Source of the DNA: Methanosarcina sp. DH2
GTDB taxonomy: Archaea; Halobacteriota; Methanosarcinia; Methanosarcinales; Methanosarcinaceae
Assembly (NCBI RefSeq): GCF_020804225.1
Contig: NZ_WJBI01000002.1
Span: 450,836 to 497,401, forward strand
Reading direction: 5' to 3'
DNA: 46,566 nucleotides
The position numbers and the translations under genes were made by a program. This document shows, one piece after another, positions 10,083-18,536 of the stretch (position 1 is its first letter; every line of letters begins with the position of its first letter). Below the pieces are notes generated by a model. It had not been told where the DNA came from. It was given only the letters and a program-made list of their open reading frames with translations, and ran no database searches.

Positions 10083-10363
10083 TCCTCGACAAAATAGAAT
10101 AAAAATTTGATTTGTTGTTTTTTTCTCTATAGCAATCTTAATTGATAAGATAAAATAATATTCTTTAATATATATGTTTATTGGTGAAAAACTGCCTAAA
10201 TCTGGGTTTTAATTTATATTTTTTGGGAAACAGCTTTCTGTAAGTAGATCCTGATAAAAGACTGAAAAGAGAAAAAGCCAATATAAAAACCGGATGAAAG
10301 AGAAGGATAAAAGTCTCAGGATAAAAAGAAAAATGGATAAAGAAATAAATCAAGTTTGCCTGT
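10083..10363. other. Upstream region of pylT and 3' flank of the toroid protein gene
   Basis: No gene. Strongly AT-rich. The only candidate promoter element on the - strand is the ATATATATTAA run near 10167-10177, which would place transcription start of a pre-tRNA some 60 nt before pylT. Sequences closer to the tRNA lack a good TATA box. Confidence 0.4.
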
Positions 10364-11080
10364 TCAGGACCGTTCATACATCCCGAGTGTGCTCAGAGAC
10401 AGGGAAGTTGCGTTTATGTCTTCTTCTTTGTTTCCCCAGGCTCCACTTTTCCGGGCTTTTCCAAGGAGCCAATCGATTGAGTTCCCAATTTCCTTTTTGA
10501 AACCTGCAAGGAGAAGAGCCTGAATTGCCAGATTGCTTGTGGAAATATATTCCCAGCTTCCGTCCTGTCCTTTTTTTGAAAGAATCCATTCAGCCCTTTC
10601 CCGGATAAAAACCTCAAAATTCCTGCTTTCTGTCAGATTTTCCTGTTTTTTGAGGGCCGAGATAATGAGGGAAGTAGTACCAACCTGCTGCCAGGCAGGA
10701 CCGTAGTTTTCGTATAGCCAGTTACATCCCTCTATATCGGCAACCTCCATATCAGCGAGAGCCGCAAGACTATAGGCAGTATCATAGACATCTTCGTTCC
10801 ATGAGCCTTCTTTTTTCATGGAAAGCAGCCACTTTTCCGGTGCCCTGAATATAATTCCTTCAGCCGAAAGGGCTGAACAGGCTCTTGCCGTGTCTCTTAC
10901 TGAGGAGTTCCAGCAGTCACCTTCTTTTTTACGGATTAGGCGGGTAATATAGGGGTTCGGGAGTCCCCATAAAGCATGAGCCGATACTGTACTTGCAAGT
11001 TCCTTTACGGACTGAATTTGCTGGGCAGAGAGCCATTCGAAGCCTTTTTTCACGATATCCAATTCCAAGATGCTTAACAT
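10364..11080 (-). CDS. Toroid-repeat protein (prenyltransferase / squalene-cyclase repeats)
   Basis: 238 residues with at least three repeats of the alpha/alpha-toroid type: KKEGSWNEDVYDTAYSLAAL, KGQDGSWEYISTSNLAIQAL and SGAWGNKEEDINATSLSL, each Gly-Ser/Ala-Trp followed by a helix. This is the fold of squalene cyclases and prenyltransferase beta subunits, but the protein is far shorter than a cyclase (over 600) and no DxDD acid motif is visible. Catalytic function is therefore unknown; it may bind a ligand or partner. There is no signal peptide. ATG at 11080. It is divergent from the first DUF134 gene with 131 bp between; its 5' end has been duplicated at 11812-11945. Confidence 0.7.
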   Translation of the reverse strand: MLSILELDIVKKGFEWLSAQQIQSVKELASTVSAHALWGLPNPYITRLIRKKEGDCWNSSVRDTARACSALSAEGIIFRAPEKWLLSMKKEGSWNEDVYDTAYSLAALADMEVADIEGCNWLYENYGPAWQQVGTTSLIISALKKQENLTESRNFEVFIRERAEWILSKKGQDGSWEYISTSNLAIQALLLAGFKKEIGNSIDWLLGKARKSGAWGNKEEDINATSLSLSTLGMYERS

Positions 11081-11180
11081 TTAACGGTGCTTTTCAGGCT
11101 TCATGTATTAATACCTGACCTCACGAGTTTTTTATCCTGTCCCTGATCTACCTGTTCGGGAGAGATGGCCATAGTTACTT

Positions 11181-11216
11181 ATATGTATACGTTTTTGCAT
11201 AATGATGCATAATGGT
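11181..11216 (+). promoter_or_regulatory. Promoter and candidate operator of first DUF134 gene
   Basis: A TATA-like ATATGTATAC (11181-11190) is followed by GCATAATGATGCATAATGG from 11197, which overlaps the ATG at 11212. The same arrangement occurs at the second DUF134 gene (12050-12084), where the element is a near-perfect palindrome. The short distance from TATA box to ATG implies a leaderless or nearly leaderless message. Confidence 0.5.
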
Positions 11217-11697
11217 GCGCCCAAGGAAAAGAAAAATGGTGAATTTTGAACATCATTTAAGGCATTTCAAGCCTGAAAATTTCGAAGAGGGTTCATTTGA
11301 GGAAATAGTCCTTACAGTTGACGAACTTGAAGCCATGAGGCTCAGTTTTCTGGAAAATTTATCCCAGATTGAGGCTGCAGTCTGTATGGATGTTCACCAA
11401 TCTACTTTTCAGAGGACGCTTAAACGGGCACTTGAAAAAGTAACCGAAGCCTTTGTGTATGGAAAATCAGTGAAAATTGAAGGAGGAGATTACAGGATGC
11501 CAGGAGGAGATGGAAGTGGCCCGGGTGTGGGCAAAAGCCGGAAAGGAAGAGGGCAGTGCAGGAGCAGGGGAGGAACTGGCGGTCCGGAAGGGACATGCAT
11601 ATGCCCTGAATGCGGATACGAGGTGCCTCATAAGTCGGGAGTACCCTGCATTGAGGTGAAATGTGAAAAGTGCGGGGCTTCAATGGTCAGGAAGTGA
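11212..11697 (+). CDS. DUF134 (UPF0251) putative DNA-binding protein, copy 1
   Basis: 161 residues. The basic N-terminus MVRPRKRKMVNFE is followed by a sigma-70-region-4-like helix-turn-helix at about 35-85 (LTVDELEAMRLSFLENLSQI.. then VHQSTFQRTLKRALEK). A Gly/Arg-rich linker spans about 95-125. The tail holds two CxxC pairs, CPECGYEVPHKSGVPC and CEKCG, likely to bind metal. Members of this family are often found beside DUF5320 and NifX-like proteins, as here. Likely a transcription regulator; the target is unknown. The paralogue at 12080-12574 lies downstream in the same direction. Confidence 0.82.
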   Translation: MVRPRKRKMVNFEHHLRHFKPENFEEGSFEEIVLTVDELEAMRLSFLENLSQIEAAVCMDVHQSTFQRTLKRALEKVTEAFVYGKSVKIEGGDYRMPGGDGSGPGVGKSRKGRGQCRSRGGTGGPEGTCICPECGYEVPHKSGVPCIEVKCEKCGASMVRK

Positions 11698-11703
11698 CCG
11701 CCA

Positions 11704-11816
11704 ACACGGATAATTTCCAATAATAGTGTTCATACCCCCGGCTTACAGAACATAAGTGTAGGGCCAGCAATTTTTGACAGCTACCCGAAAAAGAGCTGGA
11801 TAATCCCGAGCAATAT
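11704..11816. repeat. Spacer repeat A2 (copy of the pylT-pylS spacer)
   Basis: Imperfect copy of 9806-9926: ACGGATAATTTCCAATAATA, CCCCCGGCTTACAGAACATA, TTTTTGACAGCTACCCG, and AATCCCGAGCAATATA at the end. It joins directly to a copy of the 5' part of the toroid-repeat gene. Confidence 0.75.
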
Positions 11817-11945
11817 AGGGTTCGGAAGCCCCCAGAAAGCGTGAGCCTATACTGTACTTGCAAGTTCCTTTACCGACTCAATTTTCTGGGCAGAGAGCCA
11901 TTCGAAGCCATTTTTCACGATATCGAGTTCCGGCTTGTTTGACAT
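11812..11945 (-). pseudogene. 5' fragment of the toroid-repeat gene, with internal amber codon
   Basis: From ATG at 11945 the - strand reads MSNKPELDIVKNGFEWLSAQ and continues KIESVKELASTV, then TAG, then AHAFWGLPNP. This is clearly a copy of residues 1-45 of the protein at 10364-11080, where the TAG position is a TCG serine codon. After about 45 codons it fuses to spacer repeat A2. TAG is at 11847-11849. A remnant, not a functional gene; because the organism decodes TAG, the amber alone would not prove loss, but the truncation does. Confidence 0.8.
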
Positions 11946-12049
11946 TTCGCTGTGCTTTTCCGACCCCATCTCTTAAAACTTGACTGACACGTCTCCTTTC
12001 TTTCCCTATAAAGGCTACTTTAGGGCCAGAGCCTGCATTAGTGCGAAAC

Positions 12050-12084
12050 TATATATATTTTGCATTATTATGCATAATTATGCG
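12050..12084 (+). promoter_or_regulatory. Promoter and palindromic candidate operator of second DUF134 gene
   Basis: TATA box ACTATATATATTT (12049-12060) is followed by GCATTATTATGCATAATTATGC (22 nt, 12062-12083), a near-perfect palindrome centred on ATGCAT that overlaps the start codon (12080-12082). A similar element sits at the paralogue (11197-11216). Autoregulation is inferred. Confidence 0.5.
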
Positions 12085-12574
12085 CCCTAGAAAAAGAAGG
12101 ATGGTGAATTTCGAACATTCGGCAAGGCAGTTCAGGCCTTTCAGTCCTGAAGATGAAATTCCCGAAGAGGTCCTGCTGACAATTGATGAACTCGAGGCCA
12201 TGAGGCTCAGCTTTCTGGAAAACCTTTCCCAGGGCGAGGCTGCAGTCCGTATGGAGGTCCACCAGTCCACCTTTCAGAGGGCTCTGAAAAAAGCACTTGA
12301 AAAATTAACCGAAGCGCTTGTCTATGGAAAAGCAATAAGGATTGAAGGAGGGGATTACAGGATGCCAAGAGGAGACGGAAAAGGTCCTGCAGGCCAGGAT
12401 CCGGTTGGCGGCGGAAGAAGCCGCGGACAGGGCAGAGGCCGGGGCGGACGGTCCGGCGGACCTGAAGGAAACTGCGTATGTCCTGCCTGCGGGCATGAAA
12501 CTCCTCATACTCCGGGAGTCACCTGCAGCCAGGTAAAGTGCGAGAAATGTGGAATCCTTATGGTCAGGAAATGA
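12080..12574 (+). CDS. DUF134 (UPF0251) putative DNA-binding protein, copy 2
   Basis: 164 residues, the close paralogue of 11212-11697. It shares MVNFEH, IDELEAMRLSFLENLSQ, EAAV, VHQSTFQR and IEGGDYRMP, and the C-terminal CPACGHETPHTPGVTC and CEKCG pairs. The linker is more Arg/Gly-rich (RSRGQGRGRGGRSGG). Start ATG 12080 is chosen because it aligns with copy 1; a GTG at 12041 would put the TATA box inside the gene. It arose by the local duplication that also made 11704-11945. DUF5320 follows after about 160 bp, so this copy rather than copy 1 is next to its usual partner. Confidence 0.82.
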   Translation: MRPRKRRMVNFEHSARQFRPFSPEDEIPEEVLLTIDELEAMRLSFLENLSQGEAAVRMEVHQSTFQRALKKALEKLTEALVYGKAIRIEGGDYRMPRGDGKGPAGQDPVGGGRSRGQGRGRGGRSGGPEGNCVCPACGHETPHTPGVTCSQVKCEKCGILMVRK

Positions 12575-12735
12575 GTTAAAGAGTGGCTCGAAAAGAGAGT
12601 GGGAGGAAGGCATAACCAGTGCTCCTTTGATACTCCATTTCAATTTGTCTTATCAGGGTTGTTTAAAGATTTTTACCTGATCATTACGACTTAACAAAAA
12701 AATTCATGGTAAATTAAAAGATACAATGAAAGGAG

Positions 12736-13146
12736 TTGGAAACAATTTCACATGGAGACAGAACAGGCCCGATGGGCCAGGGACCAAAGACAGAACGGAC
12801 TATGGGTTACTGCTCGGGCAGTTACAGCCCGGGTCATATGACCGGAGTTACTGCATGTGCAGGTCGGGGCGCTGGCCTTGGAGCCGGGCGCGGTATGGGC
12901 CGGGGTGCAGGCCGCGGAGCAGGTGTGGGTTTCCGGCGCAGGAGAACCCCCGGTTTCGGAAGAGGTGGAGGGTTTGCTACCCAGGGTGAGTACTCCGGAT
13001 ACTACTATCCCGCACCTGCTCAGACCAGGGCGAAATCGAATCTCGATTCTTTTGAGAACCGGATAAGGTCCCTGAAACAGGAACTTGAAACCCTTATGGA
13101 GAGCTTGAAGAGATATCGGCTCCAGGCAAGAGATGAAAAGGAATAA
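12736..13146 (+). CDS. DUF5320-family Gly/Arg-rich small protein
   Basis: About 135 residues. The conserved core GDRTGPMGQGPKTERTMGYC is typical of DUF5320 proteins found beside DUF134 and nitrogenase-cofactor-like proteins. The middle is Gly/Arg/Ala-rich (GAGLGAGRGMGRGAGRGAG). The C-terminal 40 residues (FENRIRSLKQELETLMESLK) form a coiled coil. Function is unknown. The start is uncertain: there is no ATG before the core; TTG 12736 directly abuts the AGGAG site, while ATT 12745 has ideal spacing and would align with the usual family N-terminus. The first in-frame ATG (12772) would cut into the conserved core. Confidence 0.72.
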   Translation: METISHGDRTGPMGQGPKTERTMGYCSGSYSPGHMTGVTACAGRGAGLGAGRGMGRGAGRGAGVGFRRRRTPGFGRGGGFATQGEYSGYYYPAPAQTRAKSNLDSFENRIRSLKQELETLMESLKRYRLQARDEKE

Positions 13147-13252
13147 ATTAATAAATAAATTCAAAAATGAGTTCATTAAAGAGATGATTCATTGCTAGGT
13201 TCCGAATTCATTCATAAACGAACATGAAATCTTCGAATAACAGGCACAAAAT

Positions 13253-13278
13253 ATGAAAATGCATGAAAGCATTTTCAT
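13253..13278. promoter_or_regulatory. 10-bp perfect inverted repeat after DUF5320
   Basis: ATGAAAATGC-ATGAAA-GCATTTTCAT, a perfect palindrome with a 6-nt loop in the 288-bp spacer between the DUF5320 and radical SAM genes. It could be a terminator-like hairpin or a protein site; no T-tract follows directly. Confidence 0.4.
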
Positions 13279-13324
13279 GCGAAATTAGTTTTAATAAAAT
13301 GAATTTCGGGCTGGAAAATGGAGG

Positions 13325-13391
13325 GATTTCCTGCTGGATTTCCCGCTAGATTTCCCGCTAGATTCCCGCTAAATTCTTACTAGATTTCCTA
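13325..13391. repeat. 12-bp tandem repeat upstream of radical SAM gene
   Basis: Five to six imperfect units of GATTTCCCGCTA. The array ends about 45 bp before the ATG of the radical SAM gene, in the region expected to hold its promoter. Confidence 0.6.
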
Positions 13392-13434
13392 GTTTTTCGG
13401 GTCCTGATTTTTTTGTGAAAGGAAGAGTTAAAAA

Positions 13435-14415
13435 ATGAAGTCAAGAATCGTATACGGGCCTATTCTTTCCAGAAGGCTCGGAAGGTCTCTCGGAGTCGAT
13501 GTGATTAAAAACACCTGCTCGAAAAAGAACTGTAACTATGACTGTATCTACTGCCAGCTCGGGCATGTTGAGCTAAAACTCAGAAGTCCTGAAGATGTGA
13601 AAGAATTAGTTACCTCTAATGAAGTTTTAGAGAGTTTCCAGAAGTTCTATAAAGATATCGAGGGCCTGGACTATGTCACCTTTTCCGGAACGTGTGAACC
13701 TTCTCTGAACCTTTCTCTGGGGAAGATGATTCGGGGTGTCAGGAAAATAAGCGGGATTCCTATCTGTGTAATAACGAATTCTTCTCTTGTGGGAAGAGAG
13801 GATGTCCGGAAGAACCTGGCCCAGGCTGATCTGGTTGTTGCAACTCTGGTCTCAGGAAACGAAAATACCTGGAGAAGGATACACAGGCCTGCCCCCGGCG
13901 TAGACCTGCAGGAAATAATCGAGGGTTTGCGGGAACTTGCAAAAGCCGATTCCGGAAGAAGGCTTGCACTTGAGGTCATGTTTCTTGAGAGTGAAACCGG
14001 CGAGCCTCTGAACAGCACTGATGAAGAGGTCGAAAGCCTGATAAAAACAATCAGGTACATATGCCCTGACGAGATCGAAGTTCTGACAATCAGCCGCCCT
14101 CCTGCAGAAAAATGGGTGAAGCCGATCTCTGAGGAGAGGTTGAGAGAAATTGCGAAACGTTTCGTTTCGGAGTTCGGAGATGAAAAAGTAAGGCTTGTTT
14201 TAAAGGGAAAAAAGAAGAAGGTAATGGTTTTACACCGGGATCTGGATGAAGAGGTTTATGCACTTCTCCTTAGAAGGCCCTGTACCTTCGAACAGACCTG
14301 GCAGGGTCTGAGCATGAACCCTGAAAGCCTTCGTCCTGTCCTTGAAAAATTGCTCGGTGAAGGCAAAATAGATAAAATAGGATCCGAAACAGAGGAATAT
14401 TACAGGGCAAATTAA
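13435..14415 (+). CDS. Radical SAM protein
   Basis: 326 residues with the radical SAM motif Cys33-x3-Cys37-x2-Cys40 (CNYDCIYC). An additional Cys28 lies five residues earlier. The glycine-rich SAM-binding segment is in YVTFSGTCEPSLN. The family begins RIVYGPILSRRLGRSLGVDV and belongs to the archaeal/bacterial group annotated as Fe-S oxidoreductases of unknown reaction. The C-terminal 70 residues resemble a winged helix (DEEVYALLLRRPCTFEQTW). ATG 13435 is preceded by GGAAGAG. The neighbour tfuA is convergent. Substrate unknown. Confidence 0.8.
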   Translation: MKSRIVYGPILSRRLGRSLGVDVIKNTCSKKNCNYDCIYCQLGHVELKLRSPEDVKELVTSNEVLESFQKFYKDIEGLDYVTFSGTCEPSLNLSLGKMIRGVRKISGIPICVITNSSLVGREDVRKNLAQADLVVATLVSGNENTWRRIHRPAPGVDLQEIIEGLRELAKADSGRRLALEVMFLESETGEPLNSTDEEVESLIKTIRYICPDEIEVLTISRPPAEKWVKPISEERLREIAKRFVSEFGDEKVRLVLKGKKKKVMVLHRDLDEEVYALLLRRPCTFEQTWQGLSMNPESLRPVLEKLLGEGKIDKIGSETEEYYRAN

Positions 14416-14677
14416 GTTAAAGATTAAAATAAATAAGGGAGATAGCTTTCCCTAATGGAAAAACAGTTCTATGCAGTTGCAGAGGTAGTTGCGGCCGTTT
14501 TTCCCGTAGTCTTCGAAACAGGAATAATTTTCAAATTTCTCTAAACCAGGAATGTCTCATACTGCCGTTTTTCCGAAATAGACTCACAGAAGAAATCTGA
14601 AAAAAAGACTTGAAGAGCTAAAACTTGAAAAAACAGATTTGAAGAGCCGAAAAAGTTGATTGAGGAGGCTTTAAGCA

Positions 14678-15337
14678 TCAGGCTTCTCCAACCAGCTTTT
14701 TTACGGTTTCAAGTACAAGCACTGCATCCTGCCTTTTTACGTCAATTTCGCTGTTAATGCAAAAATCAAAAAGTTTCTTTCTTTTTTCTTCCGGCATCAG
14801 ACCTTTTTTTGCCCCTTCCTTTGTAAGCCCGAGATAGCTCCTGTCAGGGTAGTAAGTATTGATTGCAAGTTCCAGAAGGTCATCGTGTTCTTTTTCACTT
14901 ACAAGTCCGGCAGCATTAGCGGCTTTAAGGGTTTCCCGCATATTTACCAGGGGCACGGAGATGGGCTCAAACGTATCAGGATTGGTGCTTACGGCTACCT
15001 CATCATCGGACTCGATAATGCCATCCCTGTACCATTCATAGACTTTCCCGACGCCTATCATGCCATGTGTGTCCAGTTCCGAAGCCCGAAGGGCTCCCAT
15101 GCTGGCACCACCCACAACTTTCACTCCTGCACTAAGGGCAGACATTATCTCCCTGTGTCCTACTGCAGCCCGGTCAAAGAAAATCCCATCTATGATCCCC
15201 ATGACCGTATACCCCTGCTGGATGAATTTTTCAAGCTGGAACCTGCGTACGGGAGGCTGGTAGTTTGCCATGAGGATTTTTTTTGCATCCTCATGGCTGA
15301 TGCTATTTCCTGTGAATATGACTGCTCTTGCTTTCAT
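14678..15337 (-). CDS. tfuA: TfuA-like protein (partner of YcaO in McrA thioglycine formation)
   Basis: 219 residues of the TfuA family, starting MKARAVIFTGNSISHEDAK and including VVGGASMGALRASEL and the YEWYRDGIIESDDEVAV region. In M. acetivorans the tfuA-ycaO pair was shown to install the thioglycine in methyl-CoM reductase; TfuA is thought to supply or handle sulfur. The start is ATG 15337, which overlaps the ycaO stop in ATGA; a GTG four codons upstream (15349) is possible. The overlap implies one message and coupled translation with ycaO. Confidence 0.9.
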   Translation of the reverse strand: MKARAVIFTGNSISHEDAKKILMANYQPPVRRFQLEKFIQQGYTVMGIIDGIFFDRAAVGHREIMSALSAGVKVVGGASMGALRASELDTHGMIGVGKVYEWYRDGIIESDDEVAVSTNPDTFEPISVPLVNMRETLKAANAAGLVSEKEHDDLLELAINTYYPDRSYLGLTKEGAKKGLMPEEKRKKLFDFCINSEIDVKRQDAVLVLETVKKLVGEA

Positions 15338-16608
15338 CTTCTTTTCCACGGCTTATCGTTTATGTCCCTGGAAAACTCTCTCTTCTTCCCTGCGTTAATT
15401 CTCTTTCCTTTGCGGTCACGGTCGATCGTGAAAAGTTCAAAGCCCGGTATGATTACCCTGACTACAGGCACTGCGATTTCTTCTCTTGAGAGGTCCACGA
15501 CAAGCACCCTTTCAGCAAGGTTCTTTAGATTTTCAAGTATCATGTCTATATTTTCTGCAGGGCTCTTTCTGGAGAGGTCCTGCACTTCGGAAAGGGAAAT
15601 CTTTTCTCCTTCTTGGAACCAGAACCAGTTCAGACGCTTCATTCGGTCGTACCCTACGCTTCTGATAAAGCCTTCCCTATCCGTGTCTTCCCTTGCGCCC
15701 TGAATCTGGACAACCCTCGACTGCGCAGCTTCAGTTATTGCCCTTGCAACTGCGATCTCAGGTTTAGGGTGGGAACCTGCCCCCATAACCAGAAGAGCCG
15801 GATCTTTCAATTTTGCGTCATCAGTCGCCGCAATAACTGTGGGGACTCCGGTATCCGTGGGGACAAGCCAGACTTTCAGGTTTATTCCGGCATCTTTGAA
15901 CTTCCGGGCAAGATCGTACAGGTATCCGTCTTCTTCGGTCAGCACGATCTCTTTTCCAAGGTCTCGGGTAAACTGGGCTATGCTGATTGCATCCCTTTCT
16001 ATAACCTCAAGAAGCCCGTGCAGGATAGCTTCCTCAAGCACATTTCCTGAAGCCAACCCGTTGGTATTGCTCAGGAAAAACTTCTGACACTGCCCAGGGG
16101 CGTCATAGGGGTGGTAGACAGCATTTGCGCTCACGAATACTTCTTCTCCGCTCAGCAAATCGTGCGCTCCTACCCACTCAAGCAGAGAGCTTGGGTTGAA
16201 GGGCTGGGCCAGGAGCAGGGAACCGGGGTCAAGCACGCTGCAGTTTTCCCTGGCGTTTAAATATGACTCTACAAGGGCCGGAGCAGAAATGTCTCCCGCA
16301 ATGTTTGCGTTCAGGCCGGGTCTTTCTGCCAGACAGCGCTCAAAACTTTCCATTATTGCCGAAATCCTGGCTCTCTGCTCGGTTGAACCTTTACCTGAGT
16401 AGATGCTGATCGCTCCAGGAGCGGCACTGGGGCGGATTGCCGAGAAGATCGGAATCCCGAGCCTGTCCAGGTTTGTGATATCTGCAATTCGGGTAACACC
16501 TATCTTTTTTATCTGATCTTTTGTATTTTCAAGGGTCGTGGCTTCATCATACACGCGCTGGGTGCCTTCGATGTATGAAAGAGACCTGTCAATTTTTATT
16601 TCGGGCAT
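15334..16608 (-). CDS. ycaO: YcaO-domain protein, thioglycine synthase of methyl-CoM reductase
   Basis: 424 residues from ATG 16608 (MPEIKIDRSLSYIEGTQRVY); an ATG six codons upstream (16626) is possible. YcaO enzymes use ATP to activate a backbone amide; with TfuA this class makes the thioamide of McrA. Conserved ATP/Mg segments are visible: GKGSTEQRARISAIMESFER, LLEVIERDA and AITEAAQSR. The tail ends PWKRR, without the Pro-rich end typical of azoline-forming YcaO proteins. First gene of the ycaO-tfuA pair. Confidence 0.92.
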   Translation of the reverse strand: MPEIKIDRSLSYIEGTQRVYDEATTLENTKDQIKKIGVTRIADITNLDRLGIPIFSAIRPSAAPGAISIYSGKGSTEQRARISAIMESFERCLAERPGLNANIAGDISAPALVESYLNARENCSVLDPGSLLLAQPFNPSSLLEWVGAHDLLSGEEVFVSANAVYHPYDAPGQCQKFFLSNTNGLASGNVLEEAILHGLLEVIERDAISIAQFTRDLGKEIVLTEEDGYLYDLARKFKDAGINLKVWLVPTDTGVPTVIAATDDAKLKDPALLVMGAGSHPKPEIAVARAITEAAQSRVVQIQGAREDTDREGFIRSVGYDRMKRLNWFWFQEGEKISLSEVQDLSRKSPAENIDMILENLKNLAERVLVVDLSREEIAVPVVRVIIPGFELFTIDRDRKGKRINAGKKREFSRDINDKPWKRR

Positions 16609-16807
16609 AGCTAGAAACCTTCTCATCTCTTGTTATATATTTTGTGATTTTTCGGGAATATACGGACCTTTTCTACAGGGGGTTCTCATAATTTCCCTGT
16701 TCAGGACTTTTTTGACAAGCGAAATATAAATAGAATACAAACAGAATAACGCTATATATTGAAGGGATCTATAGTATGTAAGAGGGTTTATAAGGGGTTT
16801 TTGTCCG

Positions 16808-17035
16808 ATGAATATCAAACGATTATTTCTGGAACAAAACGTAGGAGGCTTTGACCTCGTTATCCGAACCATACTTGGAGTGGTTGCAACTCTTGCTCTT
16901 GCAATGAATCTTGTAAAGAGTTCTCCTTTAAAGTGGATCGTCGCGCTTATAGCTTTTACCGGACTCTATAGCTCGATCCTTAGACACTGCACTCCCTATA
17001 CTATGCTTGGGATCAACACTGCAAAGAAAAAATGA
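16808..17035 (+). CDS. Small membrane protein, DUF2892 (YgaP-type) family
   Basis: 75 residues: MNIKRLFLEQNVGGFDLVIR, two transmembrane helices (about 20-38 and 43-60) and a short tail with Cys62. This matches the DUF2892 transmembrane domain that also occurs fused to rhodanese in YgaP. No enzymatic role is known for the isolated domain. It is divergent from ycaO with about 200 bp between, which holds TATA-like stretches. Confidence 0.75.
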   Translation: MNIKRLFLEQNVGGFDLVIRTILGVVATLALAMNLVKSSPLKWIVALIAFTGLYSSILRHCTPYTMLGINTAKKK

Positions 17036-17352
17036 AAATATGTATAGAAGACTATCCTGATTAACTATGTTTGAAGAAGTATCTGTTTTTCAGTTTCTTT
17101 TTTCAGACTCTTCTCCTAAAAACTAAGCCGTTAATTTCTAGTTTTTTTCTCTGGGTTCTACTTGATTTCTTCCTTTTTTAACAGTTGGACGATATTCTGT
17201 AACAGCCATTTATTTTGTAAATGCACGAAAAATATATTGGGAGAACCTGTCCTTTTAGTGCCACAAAATGACTAATTTTTGCCACTCTACTTTATATATA
17301 AGTTCTATATTTCTTTATACAATCTGAAATTAAATGTAAAGATGATGGGAAA
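17036..17352. other. Intergenic region with TATA box for the small zinc protein
   Basis: No gene in 317 bp. CTTTATATATAAG at about 17290-17302 is a good archaeal TATA box, some 50 bp before the ATG at 17353. Confidence 0.5.
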
Positions 17353-17589
17353 ATGAGCGAGATAAAAATCTGTGAAGTTAGGTGTCCAAACTGTAAAAAA
17401 TGGTTCAGCTCAAAAATTGCTCAATTTGAAGATGCAGAAACATTTAAGCACGCTATAACGTACAAAAACGCAGAACCATGCCCGTATTGTAAGACAATGA
17501 TTTCCCATGACAAAGAAATCATGAGATTCTTAGAAAAAGATAACACTGGTAAAGTTATCAAAGAAACCAGGTGCATATATAATTTCTAA
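17353..17589 (+). CDS. Small zinc-ribbon protein
   Basis: 78 residues, with CPNC at 11-14 and CPYC at about 43-46, a two-CxxC zinc ribbon, and one more Cys near the end (TRCIYNF). The rest is charged and soluble. The TATA box and a GATGGGAAA leader support expression. It occurs alone, so the function is unknown. Confidence 0.65.
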   Translation: MSEIKICEVRCPNCKKWFSSKIAQFEDAETFKHAITYKNAEPCPYCKTMISHDKEIMRFLEKDNTGKVIKETRCIYNF

Positions 17590-17865
17590 GCTCTGCAAAA
17601 ATCTCCTGAAATAACAAACCCCATAATAACGAATTACCATTAACTAGACCGAATGAACTGGTAAATCTTTACTTGTTTATTTTCGGCTTCTTACAGCTGA
17701 TTTAATTGGTTTAATAGAAACCATCTTTCAGCAAATATTTTATCTTTTTTGATTCTACTGCAGTATCTGTACTAGACAAGTCCAGAAACGGCTTCGTATA
17801 AGAGGATATAAGTAAAAAAGGAATCTTGTGTAATAATTGCCGCATGCCTCTTACTCTGTCTGTGT

Positions 17866-18531
17866 TTACTTTGGTGCGACCATCTTTCCAGTGCCATACG
17901 CTGTCACAGTATCGAGCAGGTGACCCCAGATAGGCAGATGCTCTCGAATACCATTATATACGACCATCCTTTTACTTCATCTATGCGCCAATCTGCCTAA
18001 AGTTCTGCACCAACCGACCACCAGTTGCGCACCTTCACACCCGCCTGGGCAAGAGTATCTATGGTAGCTTCACGTTCAAAAATGCTTACAGGCCCACTCG
18101 CATCGATGACTGCGTGGAAATCAACCCCCTCAAGAACTGCATCTGATAATGGAAATTGCAAGCACGTTGAATCGCTGATTCCTGCAATTATGAGCTTTTT
18201 TCTTCCGTATTATTTACAGCCTCTCTAAATTCCGGCCAGCGCCATGCGTTAATAACACCGGGACGGCGGATTACCTTAACATCGGGGAATAGTGTACTCA
18301 ATTCAGGATGAATAGTGCCGTTCGGTCCCCAGTCCACGCTCGTGGTGAGGATCACGGGAAGATCAAAGATCTTTGCTGTCTTGGCCAGATCTATGACATT
18401 ATTCTTAAACTCTTCCGGAGTCATTCTCGTACAAGTTGCATGGGACCTACCTGGTGATCGATAAGCAGTAGCGCCGAATTTTCTGGAGTAAGAGCATCAT
18501 GAGGCCCCCCATGCTCTTGATACTTGCTCAT
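17866..18531 (-). pseudogene. Broken isochorismatase-family (YcaC-like) hydrolase gene
   Basis: From ATG 18531: HDALTPENSALLLIDHQVGP.., a frameshift near 18424, then TPEEFKNNVIDLAKTAKIFD.. to about 18190, another shift, LIIAGISDSTCLQFPLSDAV.. to NWWSVGAEL, a TAG at 17997-17999 where family members have a normal residue, ADWRIDEVK, a third shift, and GIREHLPIWGHLLDT to a TAA at 17866. The catalytic Asp (LLIDHQ) and Cys (DSTC) can be recognised. Three frame changes make it a pseudogene unless the assembly is poor. It follows pirin on the same strand. Confidence 0.85.
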
Positions 18532-18536
18532 TTTAT

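Noticed and set aside
10364-11080. Squalene or hopanoid cyclase
   Set aside because: Only 238 residues and no DxDD catalytic motif; the toroid repeats alone do not show cyclase activity.
13435-14415. Radical SAM gene as part of the pyrrolysine or thioglycine pathways
   Set aside because: It is convergent with tfuA and has its own spacer; the pathways are complete without it, so no link can be supported.
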